From positions 1 through 52,972 of IMG/VR virus record IMGVR_UViG_3300020420_000019: a stretch of DNA of 52,972 nt. One strand, written 5' to 3'. Both the position numbers and the translations under genes were made by a program. Below the pieces are notes generated by a model, which saw nothing but the letters and a program-made list of their open reading frames with translations, did no database searches and was not told the DNA's origin. Source of the DNA: a virus. Positions within the stretch are counted from its first letter, which is position 1; each line of letters starts with the position of its first letter. Of the stretch, positions 43,905 through 51,413 are shown piece by piece.

Positions 43905-43932
43905 TTGCATTGTTGTCAAGCTATGTTATAAT
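43905..43932 (+). promoter_or_regulatory. Bacterial-type promoter upstream of gp55
   Basis: TTGCAT (43905-43910), a 16-base spacer and TATAAT (43927-43932) form a sigma70-like promoter 21 bases before the gp55 ATG. A palindrome TACATGTA (43895-43902) lies directly upstream of the -35. An AGAAAGG ribosome-binding site follows. Confidence 0.7.
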
Positions 43933-43953
43933 ATACACAGAAAGGTAAATATA

Positions 43954-44430
43954 ATGCCACGAAAAAGATCCGATCATTATGTCAATAACAAGGAATTGTT
44001 AGAAGCAATGATTGTCTATCGCAGTAAATGTGCTATCGCTAAAGAAAAGGGGAGCGACCCACCTGCCATCAGTAACTATCTTGGCGAGTGTTTTTTAAAA
44101 ATAGCAACTCACTTATCATACAAACCTAACTTTGTTAACTATATGTTTAGGGAGGATATGATAGGAGATGGTATAGAAAACTGCGTACAATACATTCATA
44201 ACTTCGATCCTAACAAGTCTAACAACCCATTTGCATACTTTACCCAGATAATCTATTATGCTTTTCTCAGACGCATACAGAAGGAAAAGAAACAACTTGA
44301 GATAAAAACCAAGATAATAGAAAGAACTGGTTATGATCAGGTCATGGTAGTCGAGGACGGTGCAGGAGGTACAAGTTCGGACTATAATACAATTAAGGAT
44401 AACATTCAGTATAAAAACACTAATAGATGA
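43954..44430 (+). CDS. 55: Late-transcription sigma factor gp55
   Basis: The 158-residue protein has a sigma region 2-like core: NYLGECFLKIATHLSYKPNF, DMIGDGIENCVQYIHNFDPN and NPFAYFTQIIYYAFLRRIQKEKKQ. This corresponds to -10 recognition and core-polymerase binding. In T4, gp55 replaces the host sigma and, with sliding clamp gp45 and gp33, activates late promoters of the TATAAATA type. The six such octamers in this window are its expected targets. It is slightly shorter than T4 gp55 (185 residues). It overlaps gp47 by 4 bases. Confidence 0.93.
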   Translation: MPRKRSDHYVNNKELLEAMIVYRSKCAIAKEKGSDPPAISNYLGECFLKIATHLSYKPNFVNYMFREDMIGDGIENCVQYIHNFDPNKSNNPFAYFTQIIYYAFLRRIQKEKKQLEIKTKIIERTGYDQVMVVEDGAGGTSSDYNTIKDNIQYKNTNR

Positions 44431-45485
44431 AGACAGCGATTATTACTGATCAGCATTTCGGTATGAGGAAAGGCAACCGAATATTCCATGATTATTTTAA
44501 AAAATTTTATGACACAGTATTCTTCCCGACGCTCGAAAAAGAAGGAATCAAAACGGTCATTGATATGGGAGATACTTTCGACAACCGTAGAACTATTGAT
44601 CTCTGGAGTCTCGAATGGTCGAAAAAAAATTACTTCGATCGCTTGCGAGATATGGGCATCACTGTGTATACTATCGTGGGTAATCATACTGCCTATTACA
44701 AAAACAATAACTCAATCAATTCTATTGATCTTTTACTACGAGAATATAATAATATCATCACTATCCCTGACTACGCAGAGTATACGATTGGCGACACAAA
44801 ATGTCTTTTCATAGGGTGGATGAATGAAGAGAACAGACCTAAGATAGAAAGAAAAATAAAATCATGTAAATCTAAAGTATGCTTTGGACATTTAGAATTA
44901 AATGGATATGCAGTATACAAAGGTTTTACCCAGAGTCATGGTGCTAGTGGTGATGCAGATATCTTTAATAAGTTTGAGAGAGTTTATACTGGACACTATC
45001 ATACTAGATCTACAGATGGTACAGTTTATTACCTAGGTAATCCTTATGAGATGTTCTGGAATGATTGTGATGACACTCGTGGATTTCATATCTGGGACTC
45101 AGATACATATGAAGCAACTCCTGTAAACAATCCTCATAGGATGTTTCATAAAATTTATTATAAAGATACTCCTCATCAATTGTTTGATGCCACTCCCTAT
45201 GCAGGTAAGATTCTAAAAGTCATAGTAGAGAAAAGAAGTAAACCAAAAGAGTTTGAAAAGTTCTTAGACAAACTTAACTCGGTATGTCCAGAAGATTTAA
45301 AAGTCATTGAAAGTGTAGACTGGAATCATGGTTATGTTCATGGAGAACAGTTTGATGCAGAGAATGAAGAAAATACTATCACTTTGTTAAATAGGTTTAT
45401 AGAAGAAGCAGAGGTCGATCTTGACAAAGGTAGAGTTAAAGAACTTATCGGGGGTCTATACAACAAAGCATGTGAGGTTGACTAA
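44427..45485 (+). CDS. 47: Recombination nuclease subunit gp47 (Mre11-like)
   Basis: The 352-residue metallophosphoesterase has TDQHFG (D8, H10), DMGDTFDNR (D49), VGNHTAYY (N86, H87), FGHLELNG and YTGHYHTRS, the complete set of calcineurin-like metal ligands. With gp46 it forms the phage Mre11/Rad50 complex, which resects ends to start recombination-dependent replication and helps degrade host DNA. The size matches T4 gp47 (339 residues). A DUF3110-like gene lies between it and gp46, as in other cyanophages. Confidence 0.95.
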   Translation: MKTAIITDQHFGMRKGNRIFHDYFKKFYDTVFFPTLEKEGIKTVIDMGDTFDNRRTIDLWSLEWSKKNYFDRLRDMGITVYTIVGNHTAYYKNNNSINSIDLLLREYNNIITIPDYAEYTIGDTKCLFIGWMNEENRPKIERKIKSCKSKVCFGHLELNGYAVYKGFTQSHGASGDADIFNKFERVYTGHYHTRSTDGTVYYLGNPYEMFWNDCDDTRGFHIWDSDTYEATPVNNPHRMFHKIYYKDTPHQLFDATPYAGKILKVIVEKRSKPKEFEKFLDKLNSVCPEDLKVIESVDWNHGYVHGEQFDAENEENTITLLNRFIEEAEVDLDKGRVKELIGGLYNKACEVD

Positions 45486-45760
45486 TGTGGTTACTCACTG
45501 AAGAGGGTCGTCGTGAGGGTGCTTACGCAGTGAAAGATGCTGCAGGTGAGAAGGTCTTGTATATGTTTGAAGAGGAAGATGATGCAATTAGATATGCAGA
45601 GATGATGGAGGATGACAGGTCTAAAGACATGGATATTATAGAAGTTGACGAAGAGGTTGCAATAAAAGCGTGTGAGGTGTATAATTATAAGTATAGTATT
45701 ATCACAAAAAACGACTTCGTAATACCTCCAAAAAAGGATGATTCGGTTCAAAAAAATTAA
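45485..45760 (+). CDS. DUF3110-like protein between gp47 and gp46
   Basis: The 91-residue acidic protein has VLYMFEEEDDAIRYAEMMED followed by IIEVDEEVAIKACEVYNY, the layout of DUF3110 ('vlLFE.edDA.ryA..Le...f....v..id.eei...c...gy'), a family found mainly in cyanobacteria. That supports a cyanobacterial host. It overlaps gp47 by one base (TAATG) and gp46 by 23 bases, so it is tightly bound to the nuclease pair and may modulate it. No function is established to my knowledge. Confidence 0.7.
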   Translation: MWLLTEEGRREGAYAVKDAAGEKVLYMFEEEDDAIRYAEMMEDDRSKDMDIIEVDEEVAIKACEVYNYKYSIITKNDFVIPPKKDDSVQKN

Positions 45761-47465
45761 GTGGAAAAACTTCTTATCTACTGGTGATCAGTGGACAGAA
45801 GTAAAATTAGATGATGATGGAACCACACTCATTGTAGGAGCAAACGGTGCAGGTAAATCTACTGTACTAGATGCTATATGTTTTGTGCTGTTTAATAAAC
45901 CATACAGAAAAATTACAAAGTCTCAGTTAGTCAATACAACTAATGAGAAAGGAACAGAGACAGAGATAGAATTTGAGATTGGTTCAAAACAATATCTTGT
46001 TCGTCGTGGTATCAAGCCGAACATTTTTGATATTGAGATAGATGGCAATATGCGTAACAAAGAAGCAGATGATAGAGTCAATCAAAAGGTTCTGGAAGAA
46101 CAGATACTAAAATTAAATTTTAAATCATTTACACAGATCGTTATTCTAGGTAGTAGTAACTTCATACCATTCATGCAACTCAACGGTCCTAACCGTAGAG
46201 AGGTCATAGAAGACCTTCTAGACATCAAAATATTCTCTGCTATGAATAACATAGTAAGAGACAAACTAAGGGTAGTCAAGGACTCTGTGAGGACTTTAGA
46301 GTTAAAGAAAGATAACTTGAATGATAAAGTATCAATGCAAGAAGAGTTTATAGAAGAACTAGACAAGAGAGGTAAAGAGACAATACACGAGAAAGAAGAA
46401 AAACTTAATATTATTGCGTTAGATGTAGACAAATTGTTAAAGAAAAATGAAAATCTTAACACTAGTATGGTTAGCATTCAAAGACAATTAGAAACTGTAT
46501 CAGATGCGTCAAACCGACTGCAACAACTAGGTTCTTTGAAACAAAAGATAAACAATAAAGTATCCAGAATTACTAAAGAAGAGAGGTTCTTCAGTGAGCA
46601 TAAAACATGTCCTACATGTGATCAGCACATTGAAGAATCATTTCGGTTAAATAGAATTAAAGACGCTCAATCTAAGGCACAGGAACTCAACGAAGGTTAT
46701 CAGAAACTGGAGGAGTCAATACGAAAAGAAGGACAACGAGAGCGTCAATCCCAACAACTCACAAAGGAGATCGCAAACTTAACTTATGACATTTCTCAAA
46801 ACAATACTAGAATTTCTAGTTTACAACAACAAACAGGAGATCTACAACAGGAAATTCAAACTGTTACCAGTAAGTTACAAAATAGAAATTCTGAACATGA
46901 GGAATTAGGAAAGTTTAAGGGGGAACTAGACATTGTATTCGATAAACTTGCTACAGAAAAAGAGGAAATAAACTACAACAACTTTGCATACTCTCTATTA
47001 CAAGATGGAGGAGTAAAGGCAAAGATCATAAAAAAATATCTTCCCTTGATTAATGAGCAAGTAAATCGTTATTTACAGATGATGGATTTTTATATCAACT
47101 TCCATCTAGACGAAGAGTTTAACGAAACGATTCAAAATCCAATACATGATAAGTTCTCCTATTCTTCATTCTCCGAAGGAGAAAAAATGCGTATAGACTT
47201 ATCACTCTTATTCACATGGAGAGAAGTCGCAAGATTTAAAAACTCTGCAAACACAAACCTATTAATATTAGACGAAGTATTTGATTCATCACTAGATGGA
47301 TTTGGAACAGATGAGTTTATAAAAATTATAAAGTATGTCGTAAAAGATGCTAATGTATTTGTGATATCACATAAGACAGATATGTTAGATAAGTTTAGTA
47401 CAGTAATAGAATTTACAAAGAAAGGTGGATTCTCTTACTCTACTAAGAACTCTGCTGACGCATAG
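45738..47465 (+). CDS. 46: Recombination ATPase subunit gp46 (Rad50-like)
   Basis: The 575-residue SMC-type protein has Walker A GANGAGKST (residues 34-42), two coiled-coil arms with a zinc-hook CPTC (C291, C294) at the apex, the signature FSEGEKMR (around residues 478-485) and Walker B LLILDEVFDSSLD (D512-E513). It clamps DNA and controls the gp47 nuclease by ATP-driven closure. The length is close to T4 gp46 (560 residues) and all motifs are intact. It ends the 55-47-46 block; an 85-base regulatory gap follows. Confidence 0.96.
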   Translation: MIRFKKIKWKNFLSTGDQWTEVKLDDDGTTLIVGANGAGKSTVLDAICFVLFNKPYRKITKSQLVNTTNEKGTETEIEFEIGSKQYLVRRGIKPNIFDIEIDGNMRNKEADDRVNQKVLEEQILKLNFKSFTQIVILGSSNFIPFMQLNGPNRREVIEDLLDIKIFSAMNNIVRDKLRVVKDSVRTLELKKDNLNDKVSMQEEFIEELDKRGKETIHEKEEKLNIIALDVDKLLKKNENLNTSMVSIQRQLETVSDASNRLQQLGSLKQKINNKVSRITKEERFFSEHKTCPTCDQHIEESFRLNRIKDAQSKAQELNEGYQKLEESIRKEGQRERQSQQLTKEIANLTYDISQNNTRISSLQQQTGDLQQEIQTVTSKLQNRNSEHEELGKFKGELDIVFDKLATEKEEINYNNFAYSLLQDGGVKAKIIKKYLPLINEQVNRYLQMMDFYINFHLDEEFNETIQNPIHDKFSYSSFSEGEKMRIDLSLLFTWREVARFKNSANTNLLILDEVFDSSLDGFGTDEFIKIIKYVVKDANVFVISHKTDMLDKFSTVIEFTKKGGFSYSTKNSADA

Positions 47466-47496
47466 TGTGCCAATAATATTAGTGTCCATTTTGACC

Positions 47497-47524
47497 TTTG
47501 GATGGGTATGTAGTCCATTATAAT
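47497..47524 (+). promoter_or_regulatory. Bacterial-type promoter upstream of the gp45 cluster
   Basis: TATAAT at 47519-47524 is preceded by TTTGGA (47497-47502) with a 16-base spacer; TTGACC at 47491 is a better -35 but with a 22-base spacer. A perfect inverted repeat GGTATGTA/TACATACC (47505-47512 and 47528-47535) flanks the -10. Confidence 0.6.
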
Positions 47525-47535
47525 AAGTACATACC
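47505..47535 (+). repeat. Inverted repeat around a promoter -10 box
   Basis: GGTATGTA (47505-47512) and TACATACC (47528-47535) are perfect 8-base inverted arms separated by 15 bases that contain TATAAT. This could be an operator, or a hairpin in read-through RNA from gp46. Confidence 0.8.
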
Positions 47536-47550
47536 AAACAAACAAACAAA

Positions 47551-47733
47551 ATGAAAGGAGTTCAATTATCACCATGCATCGACTATCTCTCAATGGAAGA
47601 TGATCAAGGTGCTGTAGGTGTGTTAGTATTTCGTGGTACTATGCATCAACCTGCTATGGTTGCATCAGTAGAATGCCAAGAAGATTTTAAATCTGCATAC
47701 AACGAATTCAAAACTTATGAAGACTATGCCTAA
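47551..47733 (+). CDS. Small hypothetical protein, first gene of gp45 cluster
   Basis: The 60-residue protein, MKGVQLSPCIDYLSMEDDQG then GVLVFRGTMHQPAMVASVEC, looks like a compact alpha/beta mini-domain ending in a helix (EDFKSAYNEFKTYEDYA). It is preceded by an A-rich leader (AAACAAACAAACAAA) rather than a strong Shine-Dalgarno. It is the first gene after the promoter at 47497. No family is recognised. Confidence 0.6.
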   Translation: MKGVQLSPCIDYLSMEDDQGAVGVLVFRGTMHQPAMVASVECQEDFKSAYNEFKTYEDYA

Positions 47734-48004
47734 TTCAAAAACAGAAGTTATCCTAGAAAGATATCCATACCGTTTTGTCCAGAAGGGTATGTTAGAAATC
47801 AATGGCGAACCAGACTATCGCATACAAAAGTTCAATGATATCCAGAAGAGATATTATGACATGTATTACCTTGATAGTTCTATACAGTTAGACTGTGCTA
47901 TTGAAGATCCTGAGTATGTCAAATGGTTAGACCCAGATCCAGAAGTTGCTGCTTATCCTAATCAAGGTGATGTAGTTGTGTCTCCTTATGGTTGGCATTC
48001 ATGA
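47726..48004 (+). CDS. Small hypothetical protein (92 aa)
   Basis: I prefer the ATG at 47726 (MPNSKTEVILERYPYRFVQK), which overlaps the upstream stop by 8 bases; an ATG at 47717 would add three residues. The protein is rich in Tyr and Asp (RYYDMYYLDSSIQLDCAIED, VKWLDPDPEVAAYPNQGD). No motif points to a function. It overlaps the next gene by ATGA. Confidence 0.6.
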   Translation: MPNSKTEVILERYPYRFVQKGMLEINGEPDYRIQKFNDIQKRYYDMYYLDSSIQLDCAIEDPEYVKWLDPDPEVAAYPNQGDVVVSPYGWHS

Positions 48005-48345
48005 CAAACTCTTGGAGTTTATTAGCACATCATCTTGAAGGAACTATGGACGAAGTATTCCCAATTAAAACTCAGTTCAAATACAATGAAGATGAGATCT
48101 TAGACAGTATCAAAGAGTATATTGGAAAAACATATTCCAAACATTACTCTAATAAAATACAAACTTTAGATCTCATTGATTCTGTTGGTGATGCATCTGC
48201 ATTCTGTAGAAGCAACATACTAAAGTATGCTTCAAGATATGACAAGAAAGGCACACCAAAGCTTGACATTCAGAAGATAATACACTATGCTGTATTATTA
48301 TACCACTTTGAAGGATTAGACAACGATGGATATGAAACTATCTGA
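48001..48345 (+). CDS. DUF3310-like protein
   Basis: I take the ATG at 48001 (ATGA overlap), giving 114 residues. ASAFCRSNILKYASRYDKKG followed by KLDIQKIIHYAVLLYHFEG matches the DUF3310-type core ('afcrgNi.KYl.Ry..KnG.edL.Ka..Yl..L') common in phages and often associated with nucleotide metabolism, although its activity is not known to me. The N-terminal half differs from the usual family. It overlaps the gp45 start, so the clamp is translated right after it. Confidence 0.7.
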   Translation: MTNSWSLLAHHLEGTMDEVFPIKTQFKYNEDEILDSIKEYIGKTYSKHYSNKIQTLDLIDSVGDASAFCRSNILKYASRYDKKGTPKLDIQKIIHYAVLLYHFEGLDNDGYETI

Positions 48346-49000
48346 AAAAACTATCGACCTGCTAGAGAATTTCTCTTCAATCAACCAATCTATCTTAGTA
48401 AAGAAAGGTTCTAAACTTCGCACTATTAGTGTGATGAAAAACATACTTGCTGAGGCAGATGTTGATGAGAACTTTGAGAGAGATTTTGGTATCTATGATT
48501 TACCACAATTCTTAAATGGTGTAAGTCTCATGAGAGATCCAGACTTGGATTTAAAGAATGAAACTTACATGATTATTAGAGAAGGTATGTCAACCAAAGT
48601 TAAATTTGCGTTTGCAGATCCAGAAGTTATCATCGCACCTCCAGAGAAACCAATTACTCTACCATCATCTGATGTATCCTTCCAGATTGACAGTGATCAA
48701 TTAAGTAAATTAATTAAAGCATCTGCTGTTTATCAGTTACCAGATCTATCAGTCATAGGTGATGGAACGACCTGTACTATATTAGTATCTGATCGTAAGA
48801 ATGATAACTCTAATGAGTATTCTCTAACTGTTGGTGAGACAGACAAATCATTTGAATTTAATTTCAAAATAGAAAACATTAAACTGATACCAGGTTCATA
48901 CAATGTAGAAATTTCTAGACAACTACTTGCTAAATTTACAAATAGCAATTATAATCTAGACTACTACATCGCACTAGAACCAGATTCACAATACGAGTAA
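48332..49000 (+). CDS. 45: DNA polymerase sliding clamp gp45
   Basis: I place the start at the ATG 48332 (MKLSEKTIDLLENFSSINQS), which aligns with the T4 gp45 start (MKLSKDTTALLKNFATINS); an ATG at 48326 adds two residues. FGIYDLPQFLNGVSL and FADPEVIIAPPEKPI match T4 gp45, and the C-terminus LDYYIALEPDSQYE matches its end. The length, 222 residues, equals T4 (228). The trimer clamps polymerase gp43 on DNA and, when loaded by gp44/gp62, is also the activator of gp55-dependent late transcription. Confidence 0.95.
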   Translation: MKLSEKTIDLLENFSSINQSILVKKGSKLRTISVMKNILAEADVDENFERDFGIYDLPQFLNGVSLMRDPDLDLKNETYMIIREGMSTKVKFAFADPEVIIAPPEKPITLPSSDVSFQIDSDQLSKLIKASAVYQLPDLSVIGDGTTCTILVSDRKNDNSNEYSLTVGETDKSFEFNFKIENIKLIPGSYNVEISRQLLAKFTNSNYNLDYYIALEPDSQYE

Positions 49001-49194
49001 TGTTTAAACAAACAAGTGATGAACCTTATGACAGGCATCATTACAAAATAGTTTCTAAACATTATGCTACTTTTATTGTAAAATCTTGGGACGAAGTTCA
49101 AGAGTGGTGGTGGAATCACTGTAATATGATTAACTTTGATGCAGTGGTAGAAGTCCTAGACAAACCAAAACCAAAATCTAAAGGATTTAACTAA
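49000..49194 (+). CDS. Small hypothetical protein next to the clamp
   Basis: The 64-residue protein contains HYKIVSKHYATFIVKSWDEV and QEWWWNHCN, with three consecutive tryptophans at residues 36-38, and ends in a Lys/Pro-rich tail (DKPKPKSKGFN). It overlaps gp45 (TAATG) and the DUF4385-like gene (TAATG). The Trp cluster and basic tail could serve a protein contact. No family is recognised. Confidence 0.6.
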   Translation: MFKQTSDEPYDRHHYKIVSKHYATFIVKSWDEVQEWWWNHCNMINFDAVVEVLDKPKPKSKGFN

Positions 49195-49652
49195 TGAAGG
49201 AATTTGATTATGACCTCGATTATAAAGGACTTGACTTTACAGACGAGGAAACTCGTAAACTATATCGTATCGGAAGAGGGGAGCAAGGGGTTCTACTGGT
49301 TCGCCCTTATACTGACGATATATGTGCTCATTGGAGATTTAAGACACCACAGATTGCAGTAGAATCATCTAATCATATCTACGGTATGTACCTTGACTAT
49401 AGAGATGCTAAAGACTTTATAGGTATGGATATGTGTCGTAAGTTTTTAGAGATGGGTTTTACTAGATCAAGAAGATATGCTAACCACAGAGATGGTAAAA
49501 AGTATAAGAATGGTGAAGTCTTACCACAAGAACCAGATCATGCTACATGTGACTTTGCAAAATCTGCAACAATATTTAAACATGTAAGAGACATAGTTGC
49601 AAAGAATACTGACTATGTTAAAATGAGAAAAGAGTGGAGATCTAATGAATGA
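49194..49652 (+). CDS. DUF4385-like protein
   Basis: The 152-residue protein reads FDYDLDYKGLDFTDEETRKL, YRIGRGEQGVLLVRPYTDDI, HWRFKTPQIAVESSNHIYGM and RKFLEMGFTRSRRYANHRDG. This is the conserved pattern of DUF4385, found in cyanophages and a range of bacteria, with conserved His, Arg and Trp residues. The function of the family is not known to me. It overlaps the next gene by 4 bases. Confidence 0.8.
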   Translation: MKEFDYDLDYKGLDFTDEETRKLYRIGRGEQGVLLVRPYTDDICAHWRFKTPQIAVESSNHIYGMYLDYRDAKDFIGMDMCRKFLEMGFTRSRRYANHRDGKKYKNGEVLPQEPDHATCDFAKSATIFKHVRDIVAKNTDYVKMRKEWRSNE

Positions 49653-50161
49653 ATATTTTTGTGACTTGCCCAGACCCAGTAGAATGTGCTCAGGTATTAC
49701 CTGACAAACATATCGTCAAGATGCCTCTAGAAACATGTCAAATGTTATCTATTGTAGCATCTGACAAATGGGGTCATGGTTTTGGTACACTACCCAAACT
49801 AAACGGTGAACCATACAAGACAGAGAAAGGTGCATTTCGTAATCATCCCTGTACAGTATGGGCACAAAGGCATTTCTATTGGTTGCTAAGACATGGACTT
49901 GCCCTGTGTGCTGAGTATACACACAGATATAATAAGACACACAGTTGTCAATATACTCTGGATGCTGCTTTGCAGATCTTTCCTAAAGATTCATATGAAC
50001 CTTATTGGGCATACGAATTTGTAAGAGCAATGACCGATGAGTTTAAACATGACACAAGCATTAACACTTTTGATGCTTACAAGAATTACATTAGCAGCAA
50101 ACCTTGGGTTACATCTAATTATCTTCGTGACCCATCCAGAAAACCGAATTGGGTATTATGA
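49649..50161 (+). CDS. Conserved phage protein of unknown function (170 aa)
   Basis: The N-terminus MNIFVTCPDPVECAQVLPDK, then HIVKMPLETCQMLSIVA, and the middle FRNHPCTVWAQRHFYWLLRH, then EYTHRYNKTHSC, follow a pattern seen in many marine phages ('MNiFvl..dp...A..l.dKHvvKM.lEtaQmLs', 'nHPc..Wa..s..Ny.wl'). The conserved His, Lys, Glu and Trp residues suggest an enzyme active site, but I cannot name the reaction. Such proteins are sometimes labelled pyrimidine-dimer glycosylases; no DenV-specific motif is visible here, so I do not adopt that. Confidence 0.7.
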   Translation: MNIFVTCPDPVECAQVLPDKHIVKMPLETCQMLSIVASDKWGHGFGTLPKLNGEPYKTEKGAFRNHPCTVWAQRHFYWLLRHGLALCAEYTHRYNKTHSCQYTLDAALQIFPKDSYEPYWAYEFVRAMTDEFKHDTSINTFDAYKNYISSKPWVTSNYLRDPSRKPNWVL

Positions 50162-50403
50162 TTAATTTACTAGCAGCATGTCCACCAGTATACACATTAC
50201 CTGGTACTTGGAGTGATCCAGAAAAGATTGCCAAATGTACTGAAACCATGATACCCCATGGTAGTTTTAGTGGACTCTCGCCATCTGGACAATTTGCTGC
50301 TATAATAGGTATTACATTAATGGTCTTAGTTGGTATAGGAGTGTATCAAGCATTCTTTGACAATGATAACCTAACTGATCCTTGGGACGAACACGATGAC
50401 TAA
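50158..50403 (+). CDS. Small membrane protein with periplasmic-type loop
   Basis: I choose the ATG at 50158 (ATGA overlap), giving 81 residues. A short N-terminus with two cysteines (ACPP and KCTE) precedes a transmembrane segment at about residues 47-66 (FAAIIGITLMVLVGIGVYQA) and an acidic C-terminus (DNDNLTDPWDEHDD). No family is recognised. It overlaps a 32-codon hydrophobic ORF and precedes gp44. Confidence 0.6.
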   Translation: MINLLAACPPVYTLPGTWSDPEKIAKCTETMIPHGSFSGLSPSGQFAAIIGITLMVLVGIGVYQAFFDNDNLTDPWDEHDD

Positions 50404-50494
50404 ACTGGTAAGATTTTTAACAATTTTATCAGCAACCGTCTGTTTCTTCCAAGCAATTTCTTTATATTATGAAATCAGACTTTCTTTGGGTTGA
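50396..50494 (+). CDS. Tiny hydrophobic ORF overlapping gp44 start (32 aa)
   Basis: ATG at 50396 overlaps the previous stop and reads 32 codons (MTKLVRFLTILSATVCFFQA, then ISLYYEIRLSLG) to TGA 50492-50494, overlapping the gp44 start by 26 bases. The first 24 residues form a single basic-then-hydrophobic segment, like a membrane anchor. It fills a gap that would otherwise be non-coding, but it may be chance. Confidence 0.35.
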   Translation: MTKLVRFLTILSATVCFFQAISLYYEIRLSLG

Positions 50495-51413
50495 GAAGTA
50501 TCGACCTAAAACTATTGAACATTGTATTCTCCCTGAGAGTATCAAACAAACATTCAAAGACTTTTTAAAAGAGGGAGAGATTCCCAACCTTCTCTTAACA
50601 GGTCCTGCAGGTGTTGGTAAAACTACAGTTGCAAAAGCATTGTGTGAACAATTAGGTTGTGATTATATTTTAATCAATGGGTCTGATGAAGGTAGATTTC
50701 TTGACACAGTAAGAGGACAGGCAAAGAATTTTGCTTCTACTATGTCATTACTACCAACAACAAAACATAAAGTAATTATTATTGACGAGGCAGATAATAC
50801 AACACATGATGTACAGTTATTATTGAGAAGTAATATAGAAGCATTCCATAAGAACTGTAGATTTATTTTTACATGTAACTATAAGAACAAAATTATTGAA
50901 CCATTACATTCAAGATGTTCTGTAGTTGAGTTCTCAATCAAAGGTAAACAGAAAGCAGAGATTCAAGTAGCATTCTTCCAGAGAGTTGTAGGAATACTTA
51001 CAGCAGAGAATATTGACTTTGATAAGAAAGTTCTCTTACAATTAATCAACAAACATTTTCCAGATTGGAGAAGAGTATTAAATGAGTTGCAAAGATATTC
51101 TGTTTCTGGTAAAATAGATACTGCGATACTAGCAGAATTTACTGATGCAAGAGTTGATGATCTGATTAGAACTCTTAAAGCAAAAGACTTTCCTGCAGTT
51201 AGAAAATGGGTGGTGTCGAACTTGGACAATGACCCATCTGTTTTATTGCGTAAAGTCTATGATGCTATGTACAGTAACTTAGATGGTCCTAGTATCGCTG
51301 CTGCGGTATTGATTATCGCAAAGTATCAATACCAGATAGCATTTGTTGCTGACCAAGAGATCAATCTCTTAGCAGCACTAACAGAAATAATGGTGGAGTG
51401 TGAATTCAAATGA
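50469..51413 (+). CDS. 44: Clamp loader large subunit gp44
   Basis: The 314-residue AAA+ protein has LWVEKYRPKTIEHCIL at the start, Walker A GPAGVGKTT (residues 45-53), Walker B IIIDEAD (D106-E107), FTCNYKNKI (sensor 1) and the arginine-finger SRC motif (S148-R149-C150). Four gp44 and one gp62 open gp45 and load it at primer ends. The length equals T4 gp44 (319 residues). In T4 and most cyanophages gp62 follows directly; here an HNH endonuclease gene follows instead, joined by an ATGA overlap. Confidence 0.96.
   Translation: MKSDFLWVEKYRPKTIEHCILPESIKQTFKDFLKEGEIPNLLLTGPAGVGKTTVAKALCEQLGCDYILINGSDEGRFLDTVRGQAKNFASTMSLLPTTKHKVIIIDEADNTTHDVQLLLRSNIEAFHKNCRFIFTCNYKNKIIEPLHSRCSVVEFSIKGKQKAEIQVAFFQRVVGILTAENIDFDKKVLLQLINKHFPDWRRVLNELQRYSVSGKIDTAILAEFTDARVDDLIRTLKAKDFPAVRKWVVSNLDNDPSVLLRKVYDAMYSNLDGPSIAAAVLIIAKYQYQIAFVADQEINLLAALTEIMVECEFK

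Noticed and set aside
47505-47535. NtcA-type site (GTA-N8-TAC) in the gp45-cluster promoter
   Set aside because: The GTA and TAC halves are not 8 bases apart here, so the nitrogen-control consensus is not met.
49649-50161. Pyrimidine-dimer glycosylase (DenV) label
   Set aside because: No DenV-specific N-terminal Thr/Arg active-site pattern is visible; kept as unknown.
50158-50200. Lipoprotein signal (LAAC) at the start of the small membrane protein
   Set aside because: Only a few residues precede the Cys and there is no basic n-region or long hydrophobic core.
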